Positions 54,421 to 61,909 of a DNA stretch of 64,000 bases are shown piece after piece. The stretch is from UBA6107 sp034430175 (GTDB taxonomy: Bacteria; Chloroflexota; Anaerolineae; Anaerolineales; Anaerolineaceae). The position numbers and the translations under genes are program-made. The notes under the pieces were generated by a model. That model had not been told where the DNA came from, made no database searches, and was given only the letters and a program-made list of their open reading frames with translations. The DNA lies in NCBI GenBank assembly GCA_034430175.1, contig DAOUFI010000004.1:1-64000 (forward strand), given 5' to 3'. Numbering within the stretch: the first letter of the stretch is position 1; every line of letters begins with the position of its first letter.

Positions 54421-54638
54421 GCAAGTTTTGCACGTTGGCCTGGAGGCAAGAATTGCATTATGGCCTGAATGCAAATTATGTTCATTGGCGAGAAGGCAAA
54501 ATCTGCCCATTGGCCAGAAAGAAAAATCCGCCCAAAGGCCAGAGGGAAAAGATTGCCTTAAGGGCTGCCAGCGTGCAAAATTGGTCTTTCAGATGAGTGC
54601 AAATCCTGCCTCTCTCCTGAGTGCAGAATTCGCACATG
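54421..54638. repeat. tandem 25-bp repeats, iteron-like
   Basis: Six consecutive 25-bp units (54421, 54446, 54471, 54496, 54521, 54546) follow the rough consensus GCAAAATTGCCCATTGGCCT then GAAG. Two or three looser units with GTGCAAA / GTGCAGA starts follow to 54638. Period and position, just past the ribbon-helix-helix gene of partition module 1, resemble iterons or a centromere array. The period is not a multiple of three, so it is not a coding repeat. Confidence 0.7.
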
Positions 54639-54679
54639 TTTCTATTAACTACTTAATTAACTACCCTTAATTACTTAAA

Positions 54680-55075
54680 TTAATTTCCACCCTTTTTCTT
54701 TTTCGTTCTTGGTACCAATTCTTCTGGAAAGATCAAATTCCAATCATAACGCGGACTGCGTGAGGGTTGTTTGTATTCGTCAAGATCAATTTTGTTTGCG
54801 CGATAATCAATCAAAAAACGAGAAATTGCCAGGGTGGCTAACTGGCTGGCGGGAACGCCAACGTTTTCAGCCAGGTCGCGCAACTGTTCGCGTAACATGG
54901 GGGGCAGATCGTAGGTGGCGCGCTGATCGCGCCGGGCCTGGATCTTGAGGCGTTGTTTGACCAGGCGCTCGCGTTCGCGGCGTGGAAGCTGTGCCTCGGC
55001 CGCGCGCTGCTCCATGCCGCTGAGCAGGCTGGAGACGGCGGGGTCCAGGGATTCAGAAGATTTGTCACTTGTCAT
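54680..55075 (-). CDS. ribbon-helix-helix partner of ParA (module 1)
   Basis: The 131-residue protein has a basic, helical N-terminal half (RRERERLVKQRLKIQARRDQ). A ribbon-helix-helix region follows: RATYDLPPMLREQLRDLAEN, then VPASQLATLAISRFLID. The end is Lys-rich. It overlaps the parA gene by 11 bp and is transcribed after it, the order of ParA/ParG-type (type Ib) partition operons, where the RHH protein binds the centromere and represses the operon. Partner identity is from context; the fold is read from the sequence pattern. Confidence 0.7.
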   Translation of the reverse strand: MTSDKSSESLDPAVSSLLSGMEQRAAEAQLPRRERERLVKQRLKIQARRDQRATYDLPPMLREQLRDLAENVGVPASQLATLAISRFLIDYRANKIDLDEYKQPSRSPRYDWNLIFPEELVPRTKKKKGGN

Positions 55076-55841
55076 GGATCACCTCGAGAAGTCGGTCGAG
55101 CACCTGGCGGTACCCACCCAGATGGTGGCGTCCGGACTTGATCCCTTCCATGGCCGGAGTAGTACGTTTAAAGTCCCACAAGGTTTGTCCGTCGTCCAAT
55201 GCCGTGCGCGCATGGGAATCCTGCGGGATGGGTGGCCAGACGTGTTCGCCGTGATCGTCGACCAGGCGACGAAATTGTGTCAGGGTATCGCGGGTGGTGC
55301 GATCGAAAAAGGTCGGTAAAATACTGTAACCACGGTTACACTTTTTTCCAGTATCTAGATCACGCATCAGAGCCATCACTTCGTCGACTCCATCCAGGGA
55401 GAGAGGGTCGAGGCGAGTTGGGATCACAATCCAATCGCTGGCGTAGAGACCGTTTCGTTGCAACAAATTGAAAGATGGAGCAAGGTCGAGCAGAACCATG
55501 TCGAAGCACAAACCTGTAAGCAGGTCAGCCAGGACTGAGTCAGGGAATTCCAAGCGCGCGAACTGACGATTGATCTTTTCGGTGGAACGATCACCGCAGA
55601 GCAGACTGAGGTGCGGGCGCGGAGAGACAGTCAAGCCTTCGAGTGGTTCGTCCAGACTGACGAAACGATATAGCGCTGGCGACTTGGGCAAGCCGAACGA
55701 GAGTGCCACATGCCCCTGCGGATCGAGGTCCACCAGAAGGGTGGTGAGTCCGTGTGCAGCCAGTCCGCAGGCGAGTGTCACTGCGCTGGAGGTCTTGCCT
55801 ACCCCGCCTTTTTGGTTTGCGAACGCAATGGTCGTGGTCAT
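55065..55841 (-). CDS. parA: ParA-family partition ATPase (module 1)
   Basis: The start at MTTTIAFANQ is preferred because the longer frame begins at TTG with no family likeness. The 258-residue protein has the deviant Walker A KGGVGKTSSAV, the Walker A' region LLVDLDPQGH, and Walker B-like MVLLDLAPSF. It would form ATP-bound dimers on the nucleoid and move DNA via its RHH partner. The parS-like sequence of module 2 lies within this coding region (55324-55341). Direct repeats AGGGTCGCCCCT lie upstream. Confidence 0.9.
   Translation of the reverse strand: MTTTIAFANQKGGVGKTSSAVTLACGLAAHGLTTLLVDLDPQGHVALSFGLPKSPALYRFVSLDEPLEGLTVSPRPHLSLLCGDRSTEKINRQFARLEFPDSVLADLLTGLCFDMVLLDLAPSFNLLQRNGLYASDWIVIPTRLDPLSLDGVDEVMALMRDLDTGKKCNRGYSILPTFFDRTTRDTLTQFRRLVDDHGEHVWPPIPQDSHARTALDDGQTLWDFKRTTPAMEGIKSGRHHLGGYRQVLDRLLEVIHDK
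55324..55341. promoter_or_regulatory. parS-like palindrome, copy 1 (inside parA of module 1)
   Basis: CTGTAACCACGGTTACAC matches the two sites at 57045 and 57086 in 17 of 18 bases. It is coding in parA, where it encodes CNRGY. Confidence 0.55.
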
Positions 55842-55856
55842 TTTTTTGCCTGAATG

Positions 55857-55978
55857 AGGGTCGAAAATCAAAGCTAAATCCGAAAATAAGGGTCACCCCT
55901 ATGATTATAGAGTAAATACCGAAGTGAATCAAGGGTCGCCCCTGGCAAAATTCGATACGAATTATTAGGGTCGCCCCT
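55857..55978. promoter_or_regulatory. direct repeats upstream of parA, candidate centromere/operator
   Basis: AGGGTCGCCCCT occurs at 55932-55943 and 55967-55978, AGGGTCACCCCT at 55889-55900, and a half match AGGGTCG at 55857-55863. Spacing is about 32-43 bp. Short direct repeats ahead of the operon are the usual target of RHH partition proteins. The remaining gap to 56398 is filled mainly by dispersed repeats. Confidence 0.6.
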
Positions 55979-56054
55979 TGACCATCTAGAATCCACTCAA
56001 AACCGCATTGCGACCGAAAGAGGAGTATTTGTTCATCCTCTTTCCTTCCTTGTC

Positions 56055-56352
56055 ATAGCGAGGAGCGTTCTTTACGACGAGGCAATCCCTCCTTCATGCC
56101 TGTCACGCCAACACTTGCTACAGGTGCAAGTGTCGCTCGTTGAGCAGTAAGCACTTTTCGACTTCAAGGAAAACGATCGCAATGACGATTCGTTAAGGCT
56201 TCTGTCATTGCGAGGGCTGATCTTCGCCCGAAGCAATCCACAAGTAACTTTGCAATCAACAATTGGGGATTGCTTCACTCTTTGACTGATAATCGTTACA
56301 TGTCTTCAAGGATAACGTTCGCAATGGCACAGTCAGTGAAGGGATCGCAATG
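56055..56352. repeat. cluster of GGGGATTGC/GCAATGACA dispersed repeats, D
   Basis: Several copies are strung together: CATAGCGAGGAGCG, GACGAGGCAATCCC, GTCATTGCGAGGGC, TTGGGGATTGCTTCAC and TCGCAATGGCACAG. An inner palindrome, ACTTGCTACAGGTGCAAGT, is present. The cluster directly precedes the GIY-YIG gene. Confidence 0.7.
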
Positions 56353-56398
56353 ACAGACTGATGTATTTAGGTCTATAATCCAACCATCGGGGTGAACC

Positions 56399-56686
56399 AT
56401 GGGCAAGGTCTATTACGTCTACATCCTCACCAACAAGTACAACACGGTGCTCTACACCGGCGTGACCAACGACCTGGAGCGGCGCATGCAGGAACATCGT
56501 TCTCCGGATAACCGCGGATTTACCGCCAGGTACAACGTGCACAAGCTGGTGTACTACGAGACCTTCGACGATGTGGTTGAAGCGATTGCGAGCGAAAAGC
56601 AGATCAAGGGTGGCTCGCGCCAGAAAAAGATCGATCTGATCGTGGGATCGAATCCGTGGTGGAATGATTTGTTGCCGGGGGAGTGA
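56399..56686 (+). CDS. GIY-YIG endonuclease-domain protein (YhbQ/UPF0213-like)
   Basis: The 95-residue protein opens with VYYVYILTNKYNTVLYTGVT, which holds the GIY-YIG signature (YVY...YTG). The catalytic Arg lies in DLERRMQEH and the Glu in ASEKQIKG. It is full length for this single-domain group and has TATAAT (56374-56379) and GGGGTG upstream. It is embedded in the dispersed GCAATGACA repeats on both sides and lies, against the gene direction, inside the partition region. Its role is unknown; DNA cleavage is the family activity. Confidence 0.88.
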   Translation: MGKVYYVYILTNKYNTVLYTGVTNDLERRMQEHRSPDNRGFTARYNVHKLVYYETFDDVVEAIASEKQIKGGSRQKKIDLIVGSNPWWNDLLPGE

Positions 56687-56696
56687 CGCTGTTTCA

Positions 56697-57025
56697 TGTC
56701 ATTGCGAGCGTGTTCCTTGCACTCTTTTCACTCTGGTAGACTAAAAGCGAAGCAATCCCCATTAATCGATAGCAAAGTTAATCGGGGATTGCTTCGCTCA
56801 CAAAAATCGTTCGCTCGCAATGACACGCCAGTGTGAAGATTGGTGATTACTCACACCTGCACTAGCGGCACGTGCCAGTGCCTGCACTTGCTGCAGGTGC
56901 AAGTGTCGCTCATAAAAAAACGTTCGCTCGCAATGACAGTTTGGGAGTGTGTTGGGGATTGCTTCGCTCTTTGAACGATGGTCGTGAGTTGCCCTCAAGT
57001 ACAACGCTCGCAATGATAGGTCCGC
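56697..57025. repeat. cluster of GGGGATTGC/GCAATGACA dispersed repeats, E
   Basis: It contains CATGTCATTGCGAGCG, GAAGCAATCCCC, GGGGATTGCTTCGCTC, CGCTCGCAATGACA (twice) and the palindrome TGCACTTGCTGCAGGTGCA. It runs up to the parS-like sites. Confidence 0.7.
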
Positions 57026-57044
57026 GTCCTCTCGTAATGAGAAA

Positions 57045-57062
57045 GTGTAACCACGGTTACAC
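57045..57062. promoter_or_regulatory. parS-like palindrome, copy 2
   Basis: GTGTAACCACGGTTACAC has 8-base perfect arms around a central AC. It lies 64 bp past the parB stop codon. Confidence 0.65.
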
Positions 57063-57085
57063 TCCTGTCACCAACCAACAAAAAA

Positions 57086-57103
57086 GTGTAACCACGGTTA
57101 CAC
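57086..57103. promoter_or_regulatory. parS-like palindrome, copy 3
   Basis: Identical to copy 2 and 41 bp from it, about four helical turns, so both would face the same side of the DNA. Confidence 0.65.
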
Positions 57104-57125
57104 TTTCTCAACAAATCAAATCAGT

Positions 57126-58271
57126 CTATCTTCTTTCCAGCCTTGCGCGGATCAGGTTAGCCAGCGCCTCGAGGAGATCGAGAGCCTCGTCCCCGTTACC
57201 CTTGGCGACCACGGTATCGGCGATCTCGTCCATGGCCTGGTCGCGACCGTAATCATCCAGTTCGTCCAACGAGCGGATCAGGCGGGTGAAGGTGCGCGCG
57301 GCCTGTCGTCCGGGCTCGGGCAGCACCGGTCTGGAGGCACGACCCTTGTCCGCTCCTTCGGTTGGTAGGGGGGTCGCGGCGATCTCGGCGACTTCGTCAG
57401 AGGTGAGCTGGTTTTGTACGGACAACTTAATCATACGCTCCCACCCTTCGCGTGGGGTGGCCAACACTTCGCGCAGCACCCGCTCTGACAGCCGATAGCG
57501 GTCCGCCTGGTCGAGCAGGTTCGAGGGGAACTGCAAAATGTTCAATAATTGCACCATGCGTGGGCGGGTGAGCTGCATGATTGGCATTAACCGTTCCCAA
57601 AGCCCGGCGGGCATGCGCTGGCCACGCGCCTGACGGAAGAATTCATAATCGTCAGCAACATCGGAATCGGGCTGGATGCCCAGGTCAGCCAGGATCAACG
57701 AGGCTACCTCGCAAGCCTGTTCCACCGCGGAGGGTGGTTCAGCATGGCGATTCTCAAGTACCTGGCGTTGCCGGGTGGGGTGGCTCACCACCTCCACTCG
57801 CAACAACGGTTCTTCCTGCGCACCAGATGAGGCGTATTGCAGACAGGCAGCCCAGAAACGACGCTCGCCGGTCTCAATCTGGAAAACGTATTCACCGGCA
57901 GAATTGGCTACCCAAGTGCCGGTAATGGATTTGATCTGACCGTGTTCATTGAAGGAGGAGCCCATCATTAATAAACGGTCCACTTCGGTGCGGATACCGG
58001 CGTCACTTTTTGCCATTTCAAGCCAGTCGATGGCGGCCTGATAGCAATTGATGCGCCCGCTGAAAAACGCGTGCCGTAGCGAGGGTGGCAGCAGGCGGCG
58101 CGGCTGGAACCGGTCGGGCATCATCTGACTGGGGCGCAAGCGTTCGATCCGTTCCACCTGCGGTTCTTCAGACTGTTGTTCCACCCCCAGCTCCGGTAAT
58201 CCCAGCTTGGAGCCGTTGGAAGAAGCAGCGGGAAAATCATCGAAAGCGTTGTAGCGTTTTTTGGCGGCCAT
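57126..58271 (-). CDS. parB: ParB/RepB/Spo0J-family partition protein (module 2)
   Basis: The 381-residue protein has an early motif RLRPSQMMPDRFQPRR, the ParB box YVFQIETGERRFWAACLQY (ERR, the CTPase/DNA-clamp motif), ENRHAEPPSAVEQACEVA (equivalent of the NRxxPSxxE segment), and a helix-turn-helix near TRPRMVQLLNILQFP. It is larger than chromosomal ParB and has a divergent N-terminus. It lies 16 bp after parA in the same operon with GGAGA ahead of its ATG. It would bind parS-like sites and load as a clamp. Confidence 0.88.
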   Translation of the reverse strand: MAAKKRYNAFDDFPAASSNGSKLGLPELGVEQQSEEPQVERIERLRPSQMMPDRFQPRRLLPPSLRHAFFSGRINCYQAAIDWLEMAKSDAGIRTEVDRLLMMGSSFNEHGQIKSITGTWVANSAGEYVFQIETGERRFWAACLQYASSGAQEEPLLRVEVVSHPTRQRQVLENRHAEPPSAVEQACEVASLILADLGIQPDSDVADDYEFFRQARGQRMPAGLWERLMPIMQLTRPRMVQLLNILQFPSNLLDQADRYRLSERVLREVLATPREGWERMIKLSVQNQLTSDEVAEIAATPLPTEGADKGRASRPVLPEPGRQAARTFTRLIRSLDELDDYGRDQAMDEIADTVVAKGNGDEALDLLEALANLIRARLERR

Positions 58272-58287
58272 AAGGCACTCTCCGGTT

Positions 58288-59145
58288 TTACTTTAACCCC
58301 TGAACAGCGGCTTTGCGGGTATCGTGCAGGATCGCTTCCACCAGGCCGGCGTACTCCTGGGTGGCGCGCGAACTCGAGGCAATAGCCTCTGTGGAATGGG
58401 TCCTGGGTGGTTTGAAAGTGAAAACGTCCATGTGCGCCGAGTGGGCATAGGCCAGGTCGGACGACTTGTGGATGGGCGGCAGCATCAGTGACTTGTACCG
58501 CTGCTGCAGCTCGGTGAGGATCTCCTGAGCTTCGCCGCGCTGCTCATCGCAGAGGGTGGGTAGGTAGCCGAAAATTTTCAGCGACGGCTTGAAATGCGCC
58601 TTGATCTGGTCGATGGTGCGCTGCAGCTCGATCAGCCCCGAGACACCGAGGTAACTGGTTTCGACAGGCACCACCACCAGGTCAGCGGCGACGAGTGAAT
58701 TAATGAGGAGATCGCCGGTATTCGGCGGGGTATCGATCACGATGTAGGCGAATTCTTTTTGCACCTGGGCAAGAGCCTTCTGTAGACGGGTCTCGTTGGC
58801 CATCAGGGTGGGTAATTCACGCGCGGCCCGGATCATGGCTGCCCGGTCAGAGGGAACGTAGAAGAGGTTGGCGTGATGCTCACTGCGCTGAATCATGCGT
58901 TGGATGGAAGGCGGTGGCGTTTCGGTGAGCAATGCCGGCAGGCTGATGGGGAACACGTCTTTGTGCTTGTCAAAGGAAATCGCCAGCAAAGCGTGGCCCT
59001 GCGGATCCATATCTACCAGCAATACACGGCTGGCTGGACCGGTTTCGCCCTCGAGCCGGAGCGCCAATCCGCTGGCCAGGTTGACGGCGGTGGTGGTTTT
59101 GCCAACGCCCCCCTTTTCATTCGCAATTGTGATCGTAATGGACAT
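58288..59145 (-). CDS. parA: ParA-family partition ATPase (module 2)
   Basis: The start at MSITITIANE is chosen; the extra 33 codons upstream are non-homologous. The 285-residue protein has deviant Walker A EKGGVGKTTTAVNLASG, LLVDMDPQGHAL, and Walker B-like YIVIDTPPNTGDLL. It is only distantly like the ParA at 55065, so it is not a recent duplicate. With parB it forms a type Ia-like partition operon, divergent from the ExeA-like ATPase gene. Confidence 0.92.
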   Translation of the reverse strand: MSITITIANEKGGVGKTTTAVNLASGLALRLEGETGPASRVLLVDMDPQGHALLAISFDKHKDVFPISLPALLTETPPPSIQRMIQRSEHHANLFYVPSDRAAMIRAARELPTLMANETRLQKALAQVQKEFAYIVIDTPPNTGDLLINSLVAADLVVVPVETSYLGVSGLIELQRTIDQIKAHFKPSLKIFGYLPTLCDEQRGEAQEILTELQQRYKSLMLPPIHKSSDLAYAHSAHMDVFTFKPPRTHSTEAIASSSRATQEYAGLVEAILHDTRKAAVQGLK

Positions 59146-59362
59146 AATTTCTCTTTCTTTGCCGTATTTTGGGTGAATTGCAGCAGGATGGTTGCAACCG
59201 GGCGCAATTCCGGCTAATATTTTTACGTAATCAGATATTAGCATAGAATGCTTGTAAATTCAACAGAATTGTGCTAAATTTGTTGCAAATATCAGAAATT
59301 AACGCAATTCTATTGCTTCTGATTAATTTTCGTGCCATAATTGTAGTACAGGAGGCATGACT
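59146..59362. promoter_or_regulatory. divergent AT-rich control region
   Basis: It separates parA (module 2) from the ExeA-like gene. It holds repeated GCAATT/AATTGC words, the palindrome GGTTGCAACC and an inverted ATATT pair. It probably contains both promoters. No parS-like site is seen here. Confidence 0.4.
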
Positions 59363-60181
59363 TTGGTAGATTCCTTCAACGATACCGAGTGGCGTTTAGT
59401 TCGGCTTGACCGGCTTGGACTGAAAGAAGACCCGTTCAAACTGTCGGCTGACCCACGTTACTTATACCTTGGCCCCGAACATCTGGCCGTATACCGCCAG
59501 GCACAAGGAGTCATCTCTCGCCGGCGTGGATTGGCTCTCATTAGCGGCGACATGGGCATGGGCAAGAGTTCGCTGGCGCGGCGCATCTACGACGTCTACG
59601 CCTCCGAGCAAAACGTGGAGATTTGTTACATCCACACCGCTGCCTTCAAGACCGCCATGGACGCTGCCCGCCAGATCTCAACCAGTCTTAACGTACCTCC
59701 GCAGCGTTCCTTCCAGAGACAAATGGAAGGACTTGAAAAGTTCATGGCGGACGCCTACACTGCCGACCGCAACGTGGTGGTGCTGCTCGATGATGCTCAG
59801 TTGATGAACCCTGAAGCACTCGAAGTATTGCACCGCCTTTACAACTTCGATTACGACGCTAAAGTCGTGCAGGTACTGGCTTTCGGGCAATCGGAGATGT
59901 CTTCGGTGTTCGAGGGCAACAAGCCTGTAAACGCGCGCGTGTTCGTACGCCTGGCACTGCCACCCCTCACTCTTTCTTCCGCGCTGCAGATGGTGTTGTT
60001 CAGGCTGCGCGTGGCCGGGCGCTCCGAGCCGATGATCAATGACGATGCCTTTGAGGTTCTTTATGAAAAATCGCAGGGAGTACCGCGTGAGATCATCCGT
60101 CTGTGCGCCCTTTCTACTGATCGCCTGCTGCAAAGCGACGAAACAATGATCAACGTAGAAATTGCCCGGGAGGTGAATTGA
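59363..60181 (+). CDS. ExeA/TniB-like AAA+ ATPase
   Basis: The start at TTG 59363 is preferred because GGAGG sits seven bases ahead; an ATG six bases earlier is too close to that site. The 272-residue protein opens with GLKEDPFKLSADPRYLYLGP, typical of ExeA-type ATPases. It has Walker A SGDMGMGKSSLARR, Walker B NVVVLLDDAQ, a sensor-1 region VLAFGQSEM and the C-terminal GVPREIIRLC. Relatives act as regulators or loaders in transposition, secretion or replication. The neighbouring genes favour a DNA-related role. Confidence 0.85.
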   Translation: MVDSFNDTEWRLVRLDRLGLKEDPFKLSADPRYLYLGPEHLAVYRQAQGVISRRRGLALISGDMGMGKSSLARRIYDVYASEQNVEICYIHTAAFKTAMDAARQISTSLNVPPQRSFQRQMEGLEKFMADAYTADRNVVVLLDDAQLMNPEALEVLHRLYNFDYDAKVVQVLAFGQSEMSSVFEGNKPVNARVFVRLALPPLTLSSALQMVLFRLRVAGRSEPMINDDAFEVLYEKSQGVPREIIRLCALSTDRLLQSDETMINVEIAREVN

Positions 60182-60516
60182 TGGCCGCCGCGAACGGAAA
60201 CAACCGCAACGCCTGGGTCCAACTTTATGAAGCTCGGCGCATCCCCAGTGAACAGGAGCAACGCACCCCCGGACGCCCGCCCGGTATCGTGCCACGCCGA
60301 AAAGTGGGACTCACTCTCTCTCATGGTGAGATTGCCGAGATCGACCTTTGGCAAAAACGCTTTTCAGAACTGCTGCATCGCAGCGTTTCTGCCGGCGAGA
60401 CCGTCGGCATCCTCACGCGTATCTGCTCCGCGCGTTTCAACCGCCTGGGAGACACGAAGGATTTCCGTGCCCTTTCTCAGCTTGTGGAGAAGCTGGTCAG
60501 TGATGAGAAAAAATAA
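60181..60516 (+). CDS. small DNA-binding-like protein coupled to the ATPase
   Basis: Its ATG shares a base with the stop of the ATPase gene (TGATG), so the two are translationally coupled. The 111-residue protein is basic in the middle (PGRPPGIVPRRKVGLTLS). It has a possible ribbon-helix-helix core (VGLTLSHGEIAEIDLWQKRF, then VSAGETVGILTRICSARF). The call is from pattern only. It could target the ATPase to DNA. Confidence 0.6.
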   Translation: MAAANGNNRNAWVQLYEARRIPSEQEQRTPGRPPGIVPRRKVGLTLSHGEIAEIDLWQKRFSELLHRSVSAGETVGILTRICSARFNRLGDTKDFRALSQLVEKLVSDEKK

Positions 60517-60811
60517 TTATTTCTACCAAAAACCTCGAAGATTATGGAAGAAATAATTGGTGATTGTGCAAGGGTTGTACAAGATGAAGGCAAGAAAACG
60601 AACATTAAAAAATGATTAAAAGTTGCCAAAAGCGCAATTTTTTACATTAAAAACTTGCGCTTTTGGCAAGTTGTATTTTGAAAATAATTGAGGTAGAGTT
60701 TATAGGATAAATGTTCTACCTTGTCTGCAGAAGAACCACCCGTGGGGATCGGACTTCTCCCTGCAGAAGGGTCAATGCGAACCGGGGCGGCACCCCCGGC
60801 AGAAAGAATCG
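60517..60811. other. AT-rich gap with a strong inverted repeat, origin candidate
   Basis: A perfect 15-base inverted repeat, TTGCCAAAAGCGCAA (60623-60637) and TTGCGCTTTTGGCAA (60655-60669), has a 17-base AT-rich loop. A second pair, AGGTAGA / TCTACCT, lies at 60691-60721. The region precedes the DnaA domain-I-like gene and has no open gene. No consensus DnaA box (TTATCCACA) was seen. Confidence 0.5.
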
Positions 60812-61690
60812 ATGGATCAGACTCAGAAAGACCCGGCGCTCAGCGTGAATCTCCCAGGATATCAGGAAGCCTGGCAGATGGTGTTGGGAAGCCTTCAGGC
60901 AGAGATGTCGAAGGCACTTTTTGATACCTGGGTGCAACCGCTCAAACCGATCGGCTACCAGAACAAGACCTTCACCATCGGCGCGTTCAACCCCTATGGA
61001 AAGAGCTGGGTGGAAGAGCGTCTGAGCAGCCGCATCGAACACATCCTCGAGAACCTTTACGAAGAGCCGGTCAAACTGGCTGTGACGGTAAGCAACAGTT
61101 TCTATAAAGACCGCGTGCTCGATAAAGCCGTTACTGCCACCGTCGCGCCCACGCTCGCGCCCAAAAAACCAGCGCCGTCTCAATCCAAACCCGCCGACCC
61201 TGACCGGGTGGATATCGCCGCCGAGCCATCCAACCGTAAAATGATGCTGCAGCGCGCCTACGGCAGTGAACGGGCGCGCATCATCCAGCCCGAACGCGGC
61301 ATGTTCGTCACAGGCTATCTGTTCTCCAACTGGCTGCCGCTCATCGGGCACTCCGCTTTTGCCGTGATCCTTGCCGCGCGTAGCCTATGCTACTGGAACC
61401 CCATGACCGGGGAACTGCGCAACGTGGTCGAGACCGAGATGGGCGAACTGGCCAACCGCGCCGCCGTCTCGGTGCGCACGGTCAAGGATGTGCTCAACGA
61501 CGACCTGGTGATGCGCTATTTTTTGCGCTACCGGGTGCGCCGTGTAATGACCTCCAACGGCGTCCGCACCGCCGGAATTTCGCTGCAGGTGCGCATGGAC
61601 GATCCGCTCACCCCCTCCGACCAGGTCCAGTCCGGGCTGATGGAAGAGGAGGAGTGGTATCTCGCCGAATTCTCCGGGGAAAAAGAATAA
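60812..61690 (+). CDS. DnaA domain-I-like plus winged-helix-like protein, possible replication initiator
   Basis: The 292-residue protein begins with a region like DnaA domain I (EAWQMVLGSLQAEMSKALFD, then TWVQPLKPIGY and YGKSWVEERLSSRI). It has no AAA+ ATPase or DnaA DNA-binding domain. After a Pro/Ala/Lys linker (115-150) comes a domain with GHSAFAVILAARSLCYWN and ELANRAAVSVRTVKDVL, resembling the N-terminal winged helix of plasmid initiators. DnaA domain I binds helicase and other partners, so a RepA-like initiator that recruits the replisome is plausible. Only a weak ribosome binding site is visible. Confidence 0.65.
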   Translation: MDQTQKDPALSVNLPGYQEAWQMVLGSLQAEMSKALFDTWVQPLKPIGYQNKTFTIGAFNPYGKSWVEERLSSRIEHILENLYEEPVKLAVTVSNSFYKDRVLDKAVTATVAPTLAPKKPAPSQSKPADPDRVDIAAEPSNRKMMLQRAYGSERARIIQPERGMFVTGYLFSNWLPLIGHSAFAVILAARSLCYWNPMTGELRNVVETEMGELANRAAVSVRTVKDVLNDDLVMRYFLRYRVRRVMTSNGVRTAGISLQVRMDDPLTPSDQVQSGLMEEEEWYLAEFSGEKE

Positions 61691-61697
61691 ATTGATC

Positions 61698-61814
61698 TTG
61701 TAGGGGCAGGTCCTGCGGTCTTCGCACCCCCGAGCGTTCATGTTGCGAGAGGGAGATGACCTGCCCGTTCAATGAATCTTCTACTTTGGGCGGGTTTGGA
61801 ACCCGCCCCTACAA
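61698..61814. repeat. composite GTAGGGGC palindrome element
   Basis: The ends TTGTAGGGGC (61698-61707) and GCCCCTACAA (61805-61814) are exact inverted repeats. Inside are GGGCAGGTC / GACCTGCCC (61704-61766) and GGGCGGGTTT / ACCCGCCC (61788-61808). It is related to the palindrome at 29703. Confidence 0.7.
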
Positions 61815-61859
61815 AATTAATGATGGGACTGCTATGTGAGAAGACTTGGATTCATCTTC

Positions 61860-61886
61860 GGTGCGCTCCAGGTACAGGGGCACACC
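61860..61886. repeat. GGTGCGC/GGGGCACACC hairpin repeat
   Basis: Matches, in opposite orientation, the hairpin at 5023-5049 over most of its 27 bases. Confidence 0.5.
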
Positions 61887-61909
61887 CATTAAATTAACTA
61901 TCTATCTTC

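Noticed and set aside
54345..54670. Two overlapping 83-residue frames across the 25-bp tandem repeats
   Set aside because: They arise from the repeat; the 25-bp period changes frame each unit and gives no repeated peptide.
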